Numbered from the stretch's first letter, positions 30,396 to 43,241 are shown. The stretch: DNA of 64,000 nt from Providencia rustigianii DSM 4541 (GCF_000156395.1 NZ_GG703820.1:170225-234224), one strand, 5' to 3'. A program made the numbers and translations. The notes: generated by a model from the sequence alone, not told the origin.

Positions 30396-32261
30396 ATGAG
30401 TATAGATACCGCTAAATATCCAACGCTGGCACTTGCAGAGACGCCTGATGAATTGCGCCTACTGCCAAAGGAAAGCTTGCCAAAGCTTTGTGATGAACTC
30501 AGACAATTTTTACTGAATAGCGTTAGTCGCTCTAGCGGCCACTTTGCATCAGGGCTGGGCACTGTAGAGCTTACCGTCGCCCTACACTATGTCTACAAAA
30601 CTCCATTTGATAACTTAGTATGGGATGTTGGTCACCAAGCTTACCCACATAAAATTCTGACAGGACGCCGTGACAGAATTGATACCATCCGCCAAAAGAA
30701 TGGGTTGCATCCATTCCCATGGCGTGCAGAAAGTGAATATGACATTTTAAGCGTTGGTCACTCCTCAACCTCCATTAGTGCGGGTTTAGGCATGGCGATT
30801 GCTGCTGAAAAAGAAGATAAAAATCGTAAAACCGTTTGCGTGATTGGCGATGGTGCAATCACAGCTGGAATGGCTTTCGAAGCCATGAATCATGCAGGGG
30901 ACGCCGCACCGGATATGTTGGTGATCCTCAACGATAATGAAATGTCGATTTCCGAAAATGTCGGTGCGTTAAATAACCATCTAGCACATTTACTCTCAGG
31001 CAAACTGTATACAACTCTGCGTGAAGGTGGCAAAAAAGTATTTTCAAATATCCCACCTATCAAAGAATTACTGAAAAAAACTGAAGAACATATCAAAGGT
31101 ATGGTCGTTCCCGGCACCATGTTTGAAGAGCTCGGTTTTAACTATATCGGACCTGTTGATGGGCATGATGTGGTCGCACTGATCCAAACCCTGAAAAATA
31201 TGCGTGACCTAAAAGGTCCTCAATTCCTGCATATTATGACCAAAAAAGGTCGCGGTTATGAGCCAGCAGAAAAAGACCCAATCAGCTGGCACGCTGTACC
31301 TAAGTTTGATCCAGCCACATTCACATTACCAAAAAGCAAAGATACTAGACCGACATTCTCTAAAATTTTCGGTGACTGGCTATGTGAAGAAGCTAAAAAT
31401 GATGACAAGTTAATGGCTGTCACACCGGCAATGCGCGAAGGTTCAGGTATGGTTCGCTTCTCTAAAGAGTATCCAAACCAATATTTTGACGTGGCCATCG
31501 CAGAGCAACATGCCGTGACATTTGCTGCTGGCTTAGCGATTGGTGGCTATAACCCAGTTGTCGCAATTTACTCCACATTCTTACAGCGTGGCTACGACCA
31601 AGTTATCCACGATGTAGCAATCCAAAAGTTACCGGTTATGTTTGCTATTGACCGTGCCGGTATTGTCGGTGCTGACGGTCAAACTCACCAAGGCTCATTT
31701 GATATTTCATTCTTACGCTGTATCCCAACCATGGTAATCATGGCACCGAGTGATGAAAATGAATGTCGCCAAATGCTGCATACCGGATATCACTATCAGG
31801 AAGGCCCTACCGCAGTACGTTATCCGCGTGGCGCGGGTGTAGGCGCTGAACTTATGCCACTTTCGCCATTAGAAATTGGTAAAGGAATTGTACGCCGTCA
31901 AGGTGAGAAAGTTGCAATTTTAAGTTTTGGTACACTACTAAGCAATGCCTTAGAAGCCGCTGAACAGCTCAATGCAACCGTTGTCGATATGCGCTTTGTA
32001 AAACCATTGGATGAAGCCTTAATTCTCGACATGGCAAACAGCCACGATATGCTGGTGACCCTTGAAGAGAATGCCATTATGGGCGGCGCGGGTAGTGGCG
32101 TGAATGAATTCTTAATGCGTGAGAAAAAAGTTCTGCCGATACTCAATCTTGGCTTGCCTGACTTCTTTATCCCACAGGGAACTCAAGAAGAATTATTGGC
32201 TGACCTTGGCTTGGATGCGGCTGGCATTGTGAAATCAATTACTGACTATCAGCAAAAATAA
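30396..32261 (+). CDS. dxs: 1-deoxy-D-xylulose-5-phosphate synthase
   Basis: The thiamine-diphosphate enzyme that condenses pyruvate and glyceraldehyde 3-phosphate in the first step of the MEP isoprenoid pathway. The ThDP/metal motif [18 protein letters not shown] is at about residue 152, and the transketolase-type pyrimidine domain begins near 320 ([13 protein letters not shown]). Length is 621 (E. coli 620) and the N-terminus [23 protein letters not shown] aligns with it. The E. coli neighbour yajO is absent; a strong terminator follows. Confidence 0.97.
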   Translation: MSIDTAKYPTLALAETPDELRLLPKESLPKLCDELRQFLLNSVSRSSGHFASGLGTVELTVALHYVYKTPFDNLVWDVGHQAYPHKILTGRRDRIDTIRQKNGLHPFPWRAESEYDILSVGHSSTSISAGLGMAIAAEKEDKNRKTVCVIGDGAITAGMAFEAMNHAGDAAPDMLVILNDNEMSISENVGALNNHLAHLLSGKLYTTLREGGKKVFSNIPPIKELLKKTEEHIKGMVVPGTMFEELGFNYIGPVDGHDVVALIQTLKNMRDLKGPQFLHIMTKKGRGYEPAEKDPISWHAVPKFDPATFTLPKSKDTRPTFSKIFGDWLCEEAKNDDKLMAVTPAMREGSGMVRFSKEYPNQYFDVAIAEQHAVTFAAGLAIGGYNPVVAIYSTFLQRGYDQVIHDVAIQKLPVMFAIDRAGIVGADGQTHQGSFDISFLRCIPTMVIMAPSDENECRQMLHTGYHYQEGPTAVRYPRGAGVGAELMPLSPLEIGKGIVRRQGEKVAILSFGTLLSNALEAAEQLNATVVDMRFVKPLDEALILDMANSHDMLVTLEENAIMGGAGSGVNEFLMREKKVLPILNLGLPDFFIPQGTQEELLADLGLDAAGIVKSITDYQQK

Positions 32262-32280
32262 TTCACTGTTTTATATATGA

Positions 32281-32306
32281 AAAAAGACCGCCTAGGCGGT
32301 CTTTTT
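32281..32306. terminator. Bidirectional terminator between dxs and pgpA
   Basis: A palindromic stem AAAAAGACCGCC/GGCGGTCTTTTT centred on TA, with A- and T-runs on either side, between the convergent stop codons of dxs and pgpA. Confidence 0.88.
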
Positions 32307-32327
32307 TTTACATATCACTCTATTAAA

Positions 32328-32837
32328 CTAGAATGGCATGACCTGATAGTGAACCAGTAACCAAATAGTGACATAAGCAAAAATCGCCGCAATAATGTCA
32401 TCGATCATGATGCCAAAACCGCCACCAACTCGGCGATCAAAAATACGGATCGGCCACGGCTTCCACATATCGTAGATACGGAAGATCACAAACCCTGCAA
32501 GTACCCACTGTACACTGACAACAGGGATCGCCATCAACGTGATCCACATTCCGATAAACTCATCCCAAACGATACTGCCATGATCGTGGATCCGCATATC
32601 ATGGGAGGTGCGCTCGCAGATCCAGCATCCAAACCAGAAACCCACCACAATAATCACCCAGCAACTCCAAACGGGTAATTTATCCATTAGCAGCCAGAAA
32701 GGGATCGCGGCTAAAGAACCCATCGTACCAGGAATAATTGGCGATAAACCACTGCCAAAACCCGTCGCCAATAAGTGCCACGGATTACGCATATTCAATC
32801 GTTTTTTTGCTTCTGCTTTTTCTTGAGCACTTGCCAT
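32328..32837 (-). CDS. pgpA: Phosphatidylglycerophosphatase A
   Basis: Dephosphorylates phosphatidylglycerophosphate to phosphatidylglycerol in the inner membrane. The 169-residue protein has several hydrophobic segments and the PgpA signature ATGFGSGLSPIIPGTMGSLA near the N-terminus, with VWDEFIGMW and RIFDRRVGGGFGIMIDDIIA later. Its ATG overlaps the thiL stop codon by one base (TAATG), so the genes are coupled, the same arrangement as in E. coli. Confidence 0.96.
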   Translation of the reverse strand: MASAQEKAEAKKRLNMRNPWHLLATGFGSGLSPIIPGTMGSLAAIPFWLLMDKLPVWSCWVIIVVGFWFGCWICERTSHDMRIHDHGSIVWDEFIGMWITLMAIPVVSVQWVLAGFVIFRIYDMWKPWPIRIFDRRVGGGFGIMIDDIIAAIFAYVTIWLLVHYQVMPF

Positions 32838-33820
32838 TAGGCACCTTCTTGTACAAAGTGGTCAAAACCTTTGAGATCCACATCTACAGCTTGGTTATGA
32901 CAAAAGTAGCGGATCCCTTCCGATTGCGGTTTAATTTGACCAATACAGGTAAAACCAGCGCCGGTATGGGCTAATGCCATTTCTAAAGCGCCGCGATTCA
33001 TTTCAGGAACAGTAAAGCATAATTCATAATCTTCACCACCACTTAATGACCAAATTCTAGCCTGTTCAACGGAACAATTTTGCTTTAATGCTTCTGATTG
33101 AGGCAGCGCATCCAGATTGATCCTCGCCCCACAACCACTGGCTTTTAAGATATGGTTAAGGTCAGAAACTAAGCCATCAGAAATATCAATGGCCGATGAG
33201 GCTAAATTACGTAGCGCTTGCCCCTGTAATATCCGTGGCTGCGGACGTAAATGACGCCCAATTAACCACTGTGCATGTTCCGTACTTTCCGGATGTAGTT
33301 TATCTTGAAGTATAGCAAACCCAGCAGCACTGTCGCCGAGAGTTCCAGTCACATAAATCCAGTCACCATTTTTCGCACCCGAGCGCGATAGCGCTTTTCC
33401 TATTGGAATCAAACCATGAACGGTATAGGTTAAGCTCATTGGTCCACGAGTGGTATCGCCACCAATTAACTGCATTCCATAGTAATTAAGCTGCTCAAAT
33501 AAAGTGTCACTGAAAGCCTGTAACCAGTCCATATCAACTGTTGGCAATGTAATTGCCAAAGATACCCATGCAGGATCAGCACCCATTGCAGCAAGATCAC
33601 TTAAATTAGAGGCTAAGGATTTATAGGCGAGATCAGCAGGAGAAATGTCGGGTAGGAAATGAATACCAGAAACTAAAGTGTCCGTACTCACAGCAAGTTG
33701 CTGCTTTTCAGGGATGGTCATCAACGCACAGTCATCACCAATACCGATATTTACATCACGTCGGTTTACTGTTTGACGATTAAAAAAACGCGCGATGAGG
33801 TCAAATTCGCCATAAGACAT
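32837..33820 (-). CDS. thiL: Thiamine-monophosphate kinase ThiL
   Basis: Phosphorylates thiamine monophosphate to the active cofactor thiamine diphosphate. A PurM/AIR-synthase-fold protein with the metal-binding motifs GIGDDCALM and [11 protein letters not shown] near the N-terminus, IGGDTTRGP in the middle and [10 protein letters not shown] in the C-terminal half. I placed the start at [13 protein letters not shown] (327 residues), which aligns with E. coli ThiL; the longer reading from 33856 adds a charged 12-residue stretch without support. It sits between nusB and pgpA. Confidence 0.95.
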   Translation of the reverse strand: MSYGEFDLIARFFNRQTVNRRDVNIGIGDDCALMTIPEKQQLAVSTDTLVSGIHFLPDISPADLAYKSLASNLSDLAAMGADPAWVSLAITLPTVDMDWLQAFSDTLFEQLNYYGMQLIGGDTTRGPMSLTYTVHGLIPIGKALSRSGAKNGDWIYVTGTLGDSAAGFAILQDKLHPESTEHAQWLIGRHLRPQPRILQGQALRNLASSAIDISDGLVSDLNHILKASGCGARINLDALPQSEALKQNCSVEQARIWSLSGGEDYELCFTVPEMNRGALEMALAHTGAGFTCIGQIKPQSEGIRYFCHNQAVDVDLKGFDHFVQEGA

Positions 33821-33947
33821 GGTAGATTTTCCGTTTTCGCTATGCCGGATTCTCAATAAACTGAAAATACAGACATAAGTACTAGAGTAGACTGGACCCC
33901 AGCCTACCCATCACATCTAAAGTATTACAGGAGGGAACCTGATTATA

Positions 33948-34364
33948 TTATTTTTTACGACGAACTACAGGTGCTGCTTTATCTAACACACCGTTGACAA
34001 ACTTATGGCTATCTTCAGCTCCAAATACTTTTGCTAATTCAATACCTTCATTGATTGCAACTTTAAACGGAACATCTTGTCTATAGCTTAGTTCATACAT
34101 TGATACACGTAAAATCGCTTTTTCAACTTGACCTAATTCTTCCAACTGACGAGAAAGATACGGTGACATAAGTTGATCCAGCTTGGTTGCGTTACTCGCA
34201 ATACCCGAGATCAGTTCACGGAAATAGTTAACGTCGACGTCAGACATGTCCTGTTCGGCTAAAAACTCATATTCCACTTCAGCAATAGGATTGCCGGATA
34301 ATTGCCATGAATAGATGGCCTGTACAGCACACTCACGAGCGCGGCGACGAGCAGCAGGTTTCAC
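33948..34364 (-). CDS. nusB: Transcription antitermination factor NusB
   Basis: A 138-residue all-helical RNA-binding protein that pairs with NusE (S10) on boxA RNA to prevent premature termination in rRNA operons. The N-terminal [23 protein letters not shown] and the block [29 protein letters not shown] are characteristic. It follows ribE on the minus strand after a short gap, in the nrdR-ribD-ribE-nusB-thiL-pgpA order also found in E. coli. Confidence 0.97.
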   Translation of the reverse strand: MKPAARRRARECAVQAIYSWQLSGNPIAEVEYEFLAEQDMSDVDVNYFRELISGIASNATKLDQLMSPYLSRQLEELGQVEKAILRVSMYELSYRQDVPFKVAINEGIELAKVFGAEDSHKFVNGVLDKAAPVVRRKK

Positions 34365-34433
34365 AAGATTCCCCTTAAATAAAAAAACTACACAGCCTAT
34401 TTCGAGCGTCTGACGCCCTAAATAACGACTGTA

Positions 34434-34907
34434 TTATTTGCCTTTTACAGCTTTAATCACATTAATCATTTCGAGAGCAGTCAGTGCAGCTTCTGCACCT
34501 TTGTTACCTGCTTTAGTACCAGCACGCTCAATAGCTTGCTCGATATTTTCAGTGGTTAATACACCGAAAGTCACAGGAACATCACTGTTCATTGCTACAT
34601 GAGACAGACCAGAGCTACACTCACCAGCAACATATTCAAAGTGCGCAGTACCGCCACGAATAACGGTGCCTAATGCGATAACTGCATCATATTTTTTGGT
34701 TTCTACCAGAGCTTTAACCACAAGCGGTAATTCATAAGCACCTGGAACCCAAACAACGGTGATGTTTTCTTCAGCAACTTGACCAATACGATCTAATGCA
34801 TCAATTGCACCGTCCAGCAGACTATCATTAATAAAGTTGTTAAAACGAGCGATAGCGATAGCAACACGCGCTTTTGGCGCGGCAACAACACCTTTAATTA
34901 CGTTCAT
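34434..34907 (-). CDS. ribE: 6,7-dimethyl-8-ribityllumazine synthase
   Basis: Penultimate enzyme of riboflavin synthesis; assembles as a large symmetric shell in many bacteria. The start [28 protein letters not shown] (157 residues) was chosen because GAGGAAG lies 5 bases upstream and it matches E. coli (156 aa); an in-frame reading 12 bases earlier would swallow that ribosome binding site. Motifs VPGAYELPL and [13 protein letters not shown] are present, the latter with the catalytic His. Called ribH in some nomenclatures. Confidence 0.97.
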   Translation of the reverse strand: MNVIKGVVAAPKARVAIAIARFNNFINDSLLDGAIDALDRIGQVAEENITVVWVPGAYELPLVVKALVETKKYDAVIALGTVIRGGTAHFEYVAGECSSGLSHVAMNSDVPVTFGVLTTENIEQAIERAGTKAGNKGAEAALTALEMINVIKAVKGK

Positions 34908-35009
34908 AGTCTTCCTCAAATATTAATTATAACCCGCGGGGCGCGGATTTTATCACATTCTTTCATTAATCGTATGAGTGATTTTTAGCAAACTGCTAAA
35001 AAAACACAT

Positions 35010-36125
35010 TTACCATACGGGACGCAGTCTTACCCGCAAGTCATTTCCCACTTTTTCCACATCAGTAAATTCAAAGTTTGGCGCATCTGAAAGAGATTTC
35101 AATGCAGGGAAATTGACTAATCCACGCGCGGTATCCCCTAGCAATTTAGGGGCAATATACACAATAAGTTCATCAACTAAACCTAACTTTAGTAGTGAGC
35201 CTGCAAGCGTTGGTCCTGCTTCAACCCAAATGCTATTGATATTACGTTTAGCCAACTGCATCATCAAAATCACTAAATCAATGCCATTTTCATCCGCAAG
35301 GATCGGAACTTGCTCCACTTGACCTTGCCATGTGACTTCATTATCTGGCGTTGGGCGTATTAACCAACACTCCCCCGCTAACTGAGTCACTTGGTGCTCA
35401 GGGGTCACTTTATTATGGCGGTCTAACACAATACGGATCGGCTGACGCAGTTGATCTTCTGGATATTCTTGCTGGATATCACTCGGTAATTCACTCCAAC
35501 GAACCGTTAAAGCCGGATCATCGGCAATCACCGTATTACTGGTACTGAGGATTGCACTTGCTTGGGCTCTGAGAACCTGCACGTCTTTGCGTGCCGCTGG
35601 GCTAGTGATCCACTTACTTTCCCCTGATTCTAATGCTGTTTTGCCATCTAATGACGCGGCCAGCTTTAATTGAATATAGGGGAAAGCGGTACGCATACGT
35701 TTTAAGAAGCCACGATTTAGAGCTTCGGCTTGTTCCAATAGAATATTACTGGATGTCTCAATCCCAGCCTGGGAGAGCATATATAGCCCGCGACCTGCGA
35801 CTTGGGGATTGGGATCTTGCATTGAGGCAACCACACGGCTTACCCCAGCCTTAATTAAGGCCTCTGCGCAAGGTGGCGTGCGTCCATGATGACTGCAAGG
35901 CTCAAGGGTCACATAGGCCGTTGCGCCTCTAGCTTTGTCTCCCGCCATACGCAATGCGTGAACTTCAGCATGGGGTTCTCCCGCCTTCTGGTGATAGCCT
36001 TCACCGACAACTTCACCATCACGGACAATGACACAGCCTACATTCGGATTGGGTGAGGTAGTAAAACGCCCTTTTCGTGCTAATTCAAAAGCACGAGCCA
36101 TATATATGCGGTCTTGTTCAAGCAT
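35010..36125 (-). CDS. ribD: Bifunctional riboflavin deaminase/reductase RibD
   Basis: Carries out deamination and side-chain reduction in riboflavin synthesis. The N-terminal cytidine-deaminase-type domain has the zinc motifs HAEVHAL and PCSHHGRTPPCAEAL (about residues 50-90), and the C-terminal reductase domain begins near 145 and includes IWVEAGPTLAGSLL. The start is set at ATG 36125 (MLEQDRIYMARA, 371 residues), with AGGA upstream; a TTG 9 bases earlier gives a longer frame but no spacing to a ribosome binding site. The ATG lies 5 bases past the nrdR stop. Confidence 0.96.
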   Translation of the reverse strand: MLEQDRIYMARAFELARKGRFTTSPNPNVGCVIVRDGEVVGEGYHQKAGEPHAEVHALRMAGDKARGATAYVTLEPCSHHGRTPPCAEALIKAGVSRVVASMQDPNPQVAGRGLYMLSQAGIETSSNILLEQAEALNRGFLKRMRTAFPYIQLKLAASLDGKTALESGESKWITSPAARKDVQVLRAQASAILSTSNTVIADDPALTVRWSELPSDIQQEYPEDQLRQPIRIVLDRHNKVTPEHQVTQLAGECWLIRPTPDNEVTWQGQVEQVPILADENGIDLVILMMQLAKRNINSIWVEAGPTLAGSLLKLGLVDELIVYIAPKLLGDTARGLVNFPALKSLSDAPNFEFTDVEKVGNDLRVRLRPVW

Positions 36126-36130
36126 TGATA

Positions 36131-36580
36131 TCAATCCTGTAGTTTAGCGATTTCTTCACCAAACTCTCGTATATCTTCAAAACTACGATAAACAGAGGCA
36201 AAGCGAATATACGCCACTTTATCGAGCTTTTTTAATTCATCCATTACCAAGTTCCCAATCAGTTTTGATGGGACTTCACGCTCACCCGTTGCTCTTAGGT
36301 GGGACTTGATAGAAATAATCGCTTGTTCAATAGCATCAGAACTCACTGGCCGTTTTTCTAAGGCTTTCAGCATACCTCGATTCAGTTTTTCTTCATCGAA
36401 AGGTTCGCGGACCTCGTCACTTTTGATAACCCTAGGCATAACCAATTCCGCCACTTCAAACGTGGTAAAACGTTCATGGCAAACTAAACACTGGCGGCGT
36501 CTGCGCACTTGTGAGCCTTCACCAACCAGACGCGAGTCGATGACTTTCGTATCTACAGCTGAGCAAAATGGGCAATGCAT
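36131..36580 (-). CDS. nrdR: Transcriptional repressor NrdR
   Basis: A 149-residue ATP-cone repressor of ribonucleotide reductase operons. The N-terminal zinc ribbon has the Cys pairs MHCPFC and CLVC; the ATP-cone domain follows (about residues 46-136). It senses dATP/ATP and binds NrdR boxes upstream of nrd genes, none of which is in the window. It lies directly upstream of ribD, the normal enterobacterial arrangement. Confidence 0.97.
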   Translation of the reverse strand: MHCPFCSAVDTKVIDSRLVGEGSQVRRRRQCLVCHERFTTFEVAELVMPRVIKSDEVREPFDEEKLNRGMLKALEKRPVSSDAIEQAIISIKSHLRATGEREVPSKLIGNLVMDELKKLDKVAYIRFASVYRSFEDIREFGEEIAKLQD

Positions 36581-36633
36581 AGCGATTCCTGATTATTTTC
36601 TATAGGTAGGTAGTGTAACTCAGACTGAAATGA

Positions 36634-36669
36634 AAAACACCTTGCAAGGTGGAACTCACAAGGTGTTTT
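36634..36669 (-). terminator. Terminator of the queA-tgt-yajC-secD-secF group
   Basis: Perfect 11-bp stem AAAACACCTTG/CAAGGTGTTTT with a run of T on the minus strand, 24 bases beyond the secF stop. Confidence 0.85.
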
Positions 36670-36692
36670 CAATGCTTTATACCCATCAAAAA

Positions 36693-37661
36693 TTAAGGCA
36701 ATAAAGACTCTTGGTCAGCACCTTCTTTCTCGACTTTCGTCTGAAGTAAATGCTCACGCTTCATTCCCATCTTCAGTGCCAGTGCAGAAGCAACATAGAT
36801 AGATGAGATAGTACCAATAGTCACACCGATTAACATAACCAGTGAGAAGCCTTCTAACATTGCGCCACCAAACAGATACAGCATCAGAACCACTAAAAGG
36901 GTCGTTGCTGAAGTCATGATGGTACGGCTTAATGTTTGGGTCAAAGAGACGTTCATAATTTCATAAGGTGTACCACGACGGATCTTACGGAAGTTTTCGC
37001 GGATACGGTCAGAAACTACGATACTATCGTTAAGGGAATAACCGATAACTGACATCAATGACGCCACAATTGTCATGTCGATTTCAATATGAAATAGAGA
37101 CAAAATACCTAATGTGATGACAACGTCATGCGCAAGTGCTAATACCGCACCCGCCGCTAAACGCCATTCAAAACGGAAACCAACGTAGATTAAGATACAG
37201 ATCAATGCCGTTAACAGAGCTAATGCTCCCGTTTGCGCCAGTTCTGCACCTACACTTGGTCCCACGAATTCAATACGTTTAACGGTTGCTTGATCATCAA
37301 CATTTTGGTTGATGATGGTGATAATCTCTTTACCAACTTCTTGACCCGCAACACCTTCAACTGGCGGTAAGCGGATCATAATGTCACGGCTACTACCAAA
37401 GTTCTGGATTAAGGGATCTTTATGATTCGAGTTAGACAAGCTATCACGAATTTTATCCAAATCAGCAGGCTGACTTAAGTTGATTTCGATAACTGTACCG
37501 CCCGTGAAATCTAAGCCCCAGTTAAAACCTTTGAGCCCGATAATCACGCAAGAAGCGATCAGTAATACGATAGAAATACCAAAGGCAACGTTGTCCCAGC
37601 GCATAAAGTCATAGACTTTACGACCATAGTTCAATTGTTCAACAGTATAATCCTGTGCCAC
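36693..37661 (-). CDS. secF: Protein translocase subunit SecF
   Basis: A 322-residue inner-membrane protein of the RND type with six transmembrane helices and one large periplasmic domain. With SecD it uses the proton motive force to pull exported proteins out of SecYEG. The segment [15 protein letters not shown] holds the first helix and [12 protein letters not shown] is the conserved SecF/SecD motif at its end; [18 protein letters not shown] is the helix-4 proton path region. It is 10 bases downstream of secD. Confidence 0.97.
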   Translation of the reverse strand: MAQDYTVEQLNYGRKVYDFMRWDNVAFGISIVLLIASCVIIGLKGFNWGLDFTGGTVIEINLSQPADLDKIRDSLSNSNHKDPLIQNFGSSRDIMIRLPPVEGVAGQEVGKEIITIINQNVDDQATVKRIEFVGPSVGAELAQTGALALLTALICILIYVGFRFEWRLAAGAVLALAHDVVITLGILSLFHIEIDMTIVASLMSVIGYSLNDSIVVSDRIRENFRKIRRGTPYEIMNVSLTQTLSRTIMTSATTLLVVLMLYLFGGAMLEGFSLVMLIGVTIGTISSIYVASALALKMGMKREHLLQTKVEKEGADQESLLP

Positions 37662-37671
37662 AACGTGCTCC

Positions 37672-39519
37672 TTAAATTGACAGCTTGTTAATACGTTTAC
37701 CGCCGTAAAGCAGGTTCACGATTGCACGCGTACCAACAATAGCTGTAAACATAGAGGTTGCGACACCAATCGCTGTCGTAATTGCAAAGCCTTTAATCGA
37801 CCCAGTACCCACTGCATAGAGAATAATTGCGGTGATTAAGGTGGTTAAGTTTGCATCGGTAATACTTGAGAAGGCGCCTTTATACCCTTCGTGGATCGCT
37901 TGCTGCACCGAACGTCCATTGCGTAACTCTTCTTTGATACGCTCGTTTATCAGAACGTTGGCATCGACGGCAACCGCAAGGGTTAAGACGATACCTGCAA
38001 TACCCGGCATGGTTAATGTTGCTCCCGGTAATAGGGACATAACACCAACAATCATCACCAAGTTTGCCATCAGTGCGCTACTCGCAATCAGACCAAACTT
38101 ACGATAGTAAATAATCATAAATAGGATTGATGCTAATAGACCAGCAATACACGCTTTCAGACCTTGTTCGATATTTTGCATACCGAGAGTTGGGCCGATT
38201 GTACGCTCTTCAACAATTTGGATTGGCGCAATTAACGCACCGGCACGTAACAATAATGAAAGCTGACGAGCTTCATTCGCGTTATCAATACCTGTAATAC
38301 GGAATTTGCTACCAAAACGCGCTTGAATACGTGCAGCGTTAATCACTTTCTCATCTTTGACTAAAATCGCACGACCCGCTGCATCTTTCTTACCACTGTC
38401 TTTATATTCAACAAACAGGGTTGCCATCAGCTTATCTTGGTTGTCACGAGTAAAGTCAGACATGATAGAGCCACCAGGGCTATCAAGACCGATACTGACT
38501 TGTGGATAGCCATTTTCATCTGTTTCCGATGTGGAATCAGTGATATGGTCACCCGTTAATACAACACGTTTGTACAGCACATATGGCGTGCCATCACGGT
38601 CATATTTAATCTCGGAATCGCCCGGAATTCGTCCACTTTCAGCCGCAGCACTATCAACACTGGTATTCACTAAACGGAATTCTAATGTTGCAGTTGCACC
38701 TAAAATTTCTTTTGCACGAGCAGTATCTTGGATACCCGGTAATTCAACAACAATACGATCCGCACCTTGACGTTGAACCAGAGGCTCAGCGACCCCTAAT
38801 TGGTTAACACGGTTACGAATGATAGTAATGTTCTGGGAGACGGCATAGTTACGAGCTTCACGTAAGCGCTCATCCGTCATAACAGCAATCATGGTATTAT
38901 CGCTGCCATCGGAAAACACTAAGTCTGGATATTTACGTTCCAGCGTTTTCTCAGCTAAGCTGCGATCATCAGCATTACGGAAGCGAACTTCAACGCTATA
39001 ATCACTGCCTTTACGAATAGAAGAGTACGCAATACCTGCTTGGCGCAAGTCATTACGCAAACCATCCATGTTTTGTTCCTGCAATTTACCTAATGCAGTG
39101 TCCATATCGACTTCCATCAGGAAGTGAACCCCACCACGCAAGTCGAGACCAAGTTTCATTGGTTCCCCACCGAGGGCTTCGAGCCATTTAGGCGTAGCAG
39201 GTGCTAGGTTTAATGCAACAACATACTGGTCGCCCAGCGCATTCATGATAACTTCACGCGCACGCAACTGAACATCAGAGTTGTTGAAACGGGCTAAAAT
39301 TGCCCCATTTTCAAGAGCAACAGATTTGCTTTGAATTTTATCTGTTTCTAAAGCTTTTTGGACTTGGATCAGCGTTTGTTCATTGGCGGCGGTTCCCCGC
39401 ACGCCAGTGATCTGAACAGCCGGATCCTCACCATATAGGTTTGGAAGTGCATACAGTAAACCGACGAGGATCGCAGTGATCAACATCAGATACTTCCATA
39501 AAGGATAACGGTTTAGCAC
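37672..39519 (-). CDS. secD: Protein translocase subunit SecD
   Basis: A 615-residue RND-type membrane protein, partner of SecF, with six transmembrane helices and a long periplasmic P1 domain. The motif [15 protein letters not shown] is at about residue 127, and [20 protein letters not shown] near residue 515 contains the Asp required for proton-driven function. Length equals E. coli SecD. It lies between yajC and secF on the minus strand, as in other enterobacteria. Confidence 0.98.
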   Translation of the reverse strand: MLNRYPLWKYLMLITAILVGLLYALPNLYGEDPAVQITGVRGTAANEQTLIQVQKALETDKIQSKSVALENGAILARFNNSDVQLRAREVIMNALGDQYVVALNLAPATPKWLEALGGEPMKLGLDLRGGVHFLMEVDMDTALGKLQEQNMDGLRNDLRQAGIAYSSIRKGSDYSVEVRFRNADDRSLAEKTLERKYPDLVFSDGSDNTMIAVMTDERLREARNYAVSQNITIIRNRVNQLGVAEPLVQRQGADRIVVELPGIQDTARAKEILGATATLEFRLVNTSVDSAAAESGRIPGDSEIKYDRDGTPYVLYKRVVLTGDHITDSTSETDENGYPQVSIGLDSPGGSIMSDFTRDNQDKLMATLFVEYKDSGKKDAAGRAILVKDEKVINAARIQARFGSKFRITGIDNANEARQLSLLLRAGALIAPIQIVEERTIGPTLGMQNIEQGLKACIAGLLASILFMIIYYRKFGLIASSALMANLVMIVGVMSLLPGATLTMPGIAGIVLTLAVAVDANVLINERIKEELRNGRSVQQAIHEGYKGAFSSITDANLTTLITAIILYAVGTGSIKGFAITTAIGVATSMFTAIVGTRAIVNLLYGGKRINKLSI

Positions 39520-39546
39520 GGCAGTTCCCTTCGGGAAAATTCAGAA

Positions 39547-39879
39547 TTAAATTGCTTTCATTGTGCCTTTAGGTAAAACAGCAGCAACGAAATCACGTTT
39601 GATAGTTACTTCAGTGTTCTCACTCAGTTCAAGAACAACATAACCCGTTTCAGAAACTTTATTTACACGTCCGATTAAACCGCCAGTGGTTAAAACTTCA
39701 TCACCCTTTGCAATGGATTCCATCAGCTTACGGTGGTCTTTAGCACGTTTTTGTTGTGGACGCAGGATCATGAAATAGAAAATCAGTGCGAAAACAACCA
39801 GCATGATAATCAGTGAATATGGGCTACCTTGTGCTGGTGCGCCTGCAGATGCCGCAGCTTCAGAAATTAAAAAACTCAT
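39547..39879 (-). CDS. yajC: Sec translocon accessory protein YajC
   Basis: A 110-residue single-span membrane protein found with SecD and SecF. One transmembrane helix (about residues 20-42, IIMLVVFALIFYFMILRPQ) is followed by a basic, cytoplasmic beta-rich domain with GDEVLTTGGLIGRV. Its role in secretion is accessory and not essential in E. coli. It is 27 bases upstream of secD; a 216-base gap with no visible terminator separates it from tgt. Confidence 0.96.
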   Translation of the reverse strand: MSFLISEAAASAGAPAQGSPYSLIIMLVVFALIFYFMILRPQQKRAKDHRKLMESIAKGDEVLTTGGLIGRVNKVSETGYVVLELSENTEVTIKRDFVAAVLPKGTMKAI

Positions 39880-40095
39880 TCAACTTTCCTCATTGTTATT
39901 GAAAGCAATTTCAAACATACATATTAACTACTTCAAGTTACATAAAATACATCAAACCGCTCTGTAACTAGAAATAAAAACTATTATTTACACTAAATAA
40001 TTCAAATTATTGATACCAATAATTTGAAAACAGTGCAAAGAACAAAGGATACAGCCCGATATGCTACACAGAAAGGGCTAACTTCGCACTTAAAT

Positions 40096-41226
<1,131 letters not shown>

Positions 41227-41305
41227 TTATCTCCTAGCATCAGAAAAACAGTCTGGTGCTATTGGTTACTCGGTATAAGCAAACAGCTTCGCTGTAACTT
41301 ACTCA

Positions 41306-42382
41306 TTAATTTGCCTCGCCAATTGACTCGAAACGAGCATTAGCATTCGGCGTAATAAACATGGCATCGCCATAACTAAAGAAACGGTATTTTTGCTCGA
41401 CGGCTTCTTGATAGGCTTGCATGGTGTTTTTATATCCCGCAAACGCAGAGACCAACATAATTAATGTGGATTCAGGTAAGTGGAAATTAGTGATCAATGC
41501 ATCGACCACTTGATATTGGTACCCCGGATAAATAAATATCTGAGTATCATCGAAAAATGGAGCAATTAGCGCATCTTGACTGGCTTTGGCCGCACTTTCT
41601 AATGAGCGAACAGATGTCGTTCCTACTGCAATGACTCGGTTTCCGCGTGCTTTACACGCCAGAACTGCATCCACAACATCTTGAGGAACTTCAGCGTATT
41701 CAGAATGCATAATATGGTCTTCGATCGAATCCACACGTACTGGCTGGAATGTTCCTGCGCCAACATGCAGTGTCACGAAAGCCATCTCAATGCCTTTTTG
41801 ACGTAGCGCTTCTAACAGTGGCTCATCAAAATGTAACCCTGCTGTTGGCGCAGCCACCGCTCCCGGGCGTTGACTATAAACCGTTTGATAAAGCTCTTTA
41901 TCAGACTCTTCATCTGGGCGGTCAATATACGGTGGCAGCGGCATATGTCCAATCTGGTTCAGGATGCTTAACACATCCCGCGCATCATCAAAACGCAGTT
42001 CAAACAACGCACCATGACGAGCAACCATTGTAGCATTCACGCTTTCATCTTCACCAAGCAACAGAGCTGCGCCCTCTTTGGGTGCTTTTGATGCGCGAAC
42101 ATGGGCTAAAACTCGGTGTTCATCCAGCATGCGCTCAACCAACACCTCAATTTTACCGCCACTCGCTTTGCGACCAAACAGTCGTGCAGGGATCACGCGA
42201 GTGTTGTTAAACACCAGCAAATCACCCGGCTCCAATTTTTCAAGGATATCGGTAAACACACCATGCGTGAGCTGCCCCGTGGCACCATCAAGGCTTAGCA
42301 AGCGACATGAGCTACGCTCTGCTTGAGGATAATGGGCAATAAGTTCTTCAGGTAATTCAAAAGTAAAATCGGATACACGCAT
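41306..42382 (-). CDS. queA: S-adenosylmethionine:tRNA ribosyltransferase-isomerase
   Basis: Uses the ribosyl part of SAM to convert preQ1 in tRNA to epoxyqueuosine. The N-terminus [29 protein letters not shown] and the block [21 protein letters not shown] (about residue 175) are the family signatures. Length is 358 residues (E. coli 356). It is the first gene of the minus-strand queA-tgt-yajC-secD-secF group and is divergent from acpH. Confidence 0.98.
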   Translation of the reverse strand: MRVSDFTFELPEELIAHYPQAERSSCRLLSLDGATGQLTHGVFTDILEKLEPGDLLVFNNTRVIPARLFGRKASGGKIEVLVERMLDEHRVLAHVRASKAPKEGAALLLGEDESVNATMVARHGALFELRFDDARDVLSILNQIGHMPLPPYIDRPDEESDKELYQTVYSQRPGAVAAPTAGLHFDEPLLEALRQKGIEMAFVTLHVGAGTFQPVRVDSIEDHIMHSEYAEVPQDVVDAVLACKARGNRVIAVGTTSVRSLESAAKASQDALIAPFFDDTQIFIYPGYQYQVVDALITNFHLPESTLIMLVSAFAGYKNTMQAYQEAVEQKYRFFSYGDAMFITPNANARFESIGEAN

Positions 42383-42546
42383 TGTATTGACTTCAATCTA
42401 AAAAAATAAGGCGACTAGTCTAGTGCTGCACTGCCTCTGGCGCAAGAAATAAGCGCCATTTAGTTCAAAAAAACAGCAATAATGGGTAAATATTTAATTA
42501 AATAGCTCAAGCTGTATCTGTTAACTTTTTAGTTTATAGTAACCGC

Positions 42547-43158
42547 ATGAATTATCTTGCTCATCTTCACCTCGCACACCTCGCCAAAAGTTCACTTTTG
42601 GGTAACATGATGGCTGACTATGTACGCGGCAATCCTGCTGGGAACTATTCACCAGAAATTGTGGCGGGGATCCGAATGCACAGAGCGGTGGATAGGATCA
42701 CTGATACCCACCCGCTGGTTAAACAAGCGCGTGCGCTATTTAGAGAAGAATACCGCCGAGTCGCACCTATTACCTTAGATCTCGTTTGGGATCATTTTCT
42801 TTCCCGATATTGGCATCGCATTGAAACACATATTTCACTCCCTGAATTTTTACATTCTGCCCGGCTAATCATTGAACCCCATTTATGTCATACCCCTGAA
42901 AAATTTCAGGAGTTAAATGAGTATCTCTGGTCACAACAATGGCTAACTCGCTACGGCGAAAAGGAGTACATAGGGAAATCCTTAAATGGCATGGCAAGGC
43001 GACGTCCAAAGCTAAGTGCGTTAAGTGGGTCTTTCGATGATTTTTTACTTAATTACGTGGAACTTGAAGACATTTTCTTTCAATTTTATCCACTGATGAT
43101 CGACAATGCTAAGCAACAATTTTTTGCCCAAGAGTTCACATTACGTGCATCGGAATAA
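42547..43158 (+). CDS. acpH: Acyl carrier protein phosphodiesterase AcpH
   Basis: Removes the 4'-phosphopantetheine arm from holo-acyl carrier protein. The 203-residue protein has the family N-terminus MNYLAHLHLAHLAKSSLLGNMMADYVRGN and the metal-binding HD-like residues in MHRAVDRITDTHP and WDHFLSRYW. It is a little longer than E. coli AcpH (193) and is divergent from queA, as there. Confidence 0.93.
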   Translation: MNYLAHLHLAHLAKSSLLGNMMADYVRGNPAGNYSPEIVAGIRMHRAVDRITDTHPLVKQARALFREEYRRVAPITLDLVWDHFLSRYWHRIETHISLPEFLHSARLIIEPHLCHTPEKFQELNEYLWSQQWLTRYGEKEYIGKSLNGMARRRPKLSALSGSFDDFLLNYVELEDIFFQFYPLMIDNAKQQFFAQEFTLRASE

Positions 43159-43226
43159 ATTAAAACTTGCACTTTAATGGAATAAAACTATCTTATTGAT
43201 ATTAATTTATTAAATGAGTACAATTG

Positions 43227-43241
43227 ATAGGTAAAAACTAT
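43227..43241. promoter_or_regulatory. OxyR-like operator half upstream of the peroxiredoxin gene
   Basis: ATAGGTAAAAACTAT fits the OxyR motif ATAGNTNNNANCTAT at every fixed position and is part of a GATAG-N7-CTATC dyad. OxyR normally contacts two such elements; a second is not convincing in either direction. It lies 124 bases before the peroxiredoxin ATG. Confidence 0.5.
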
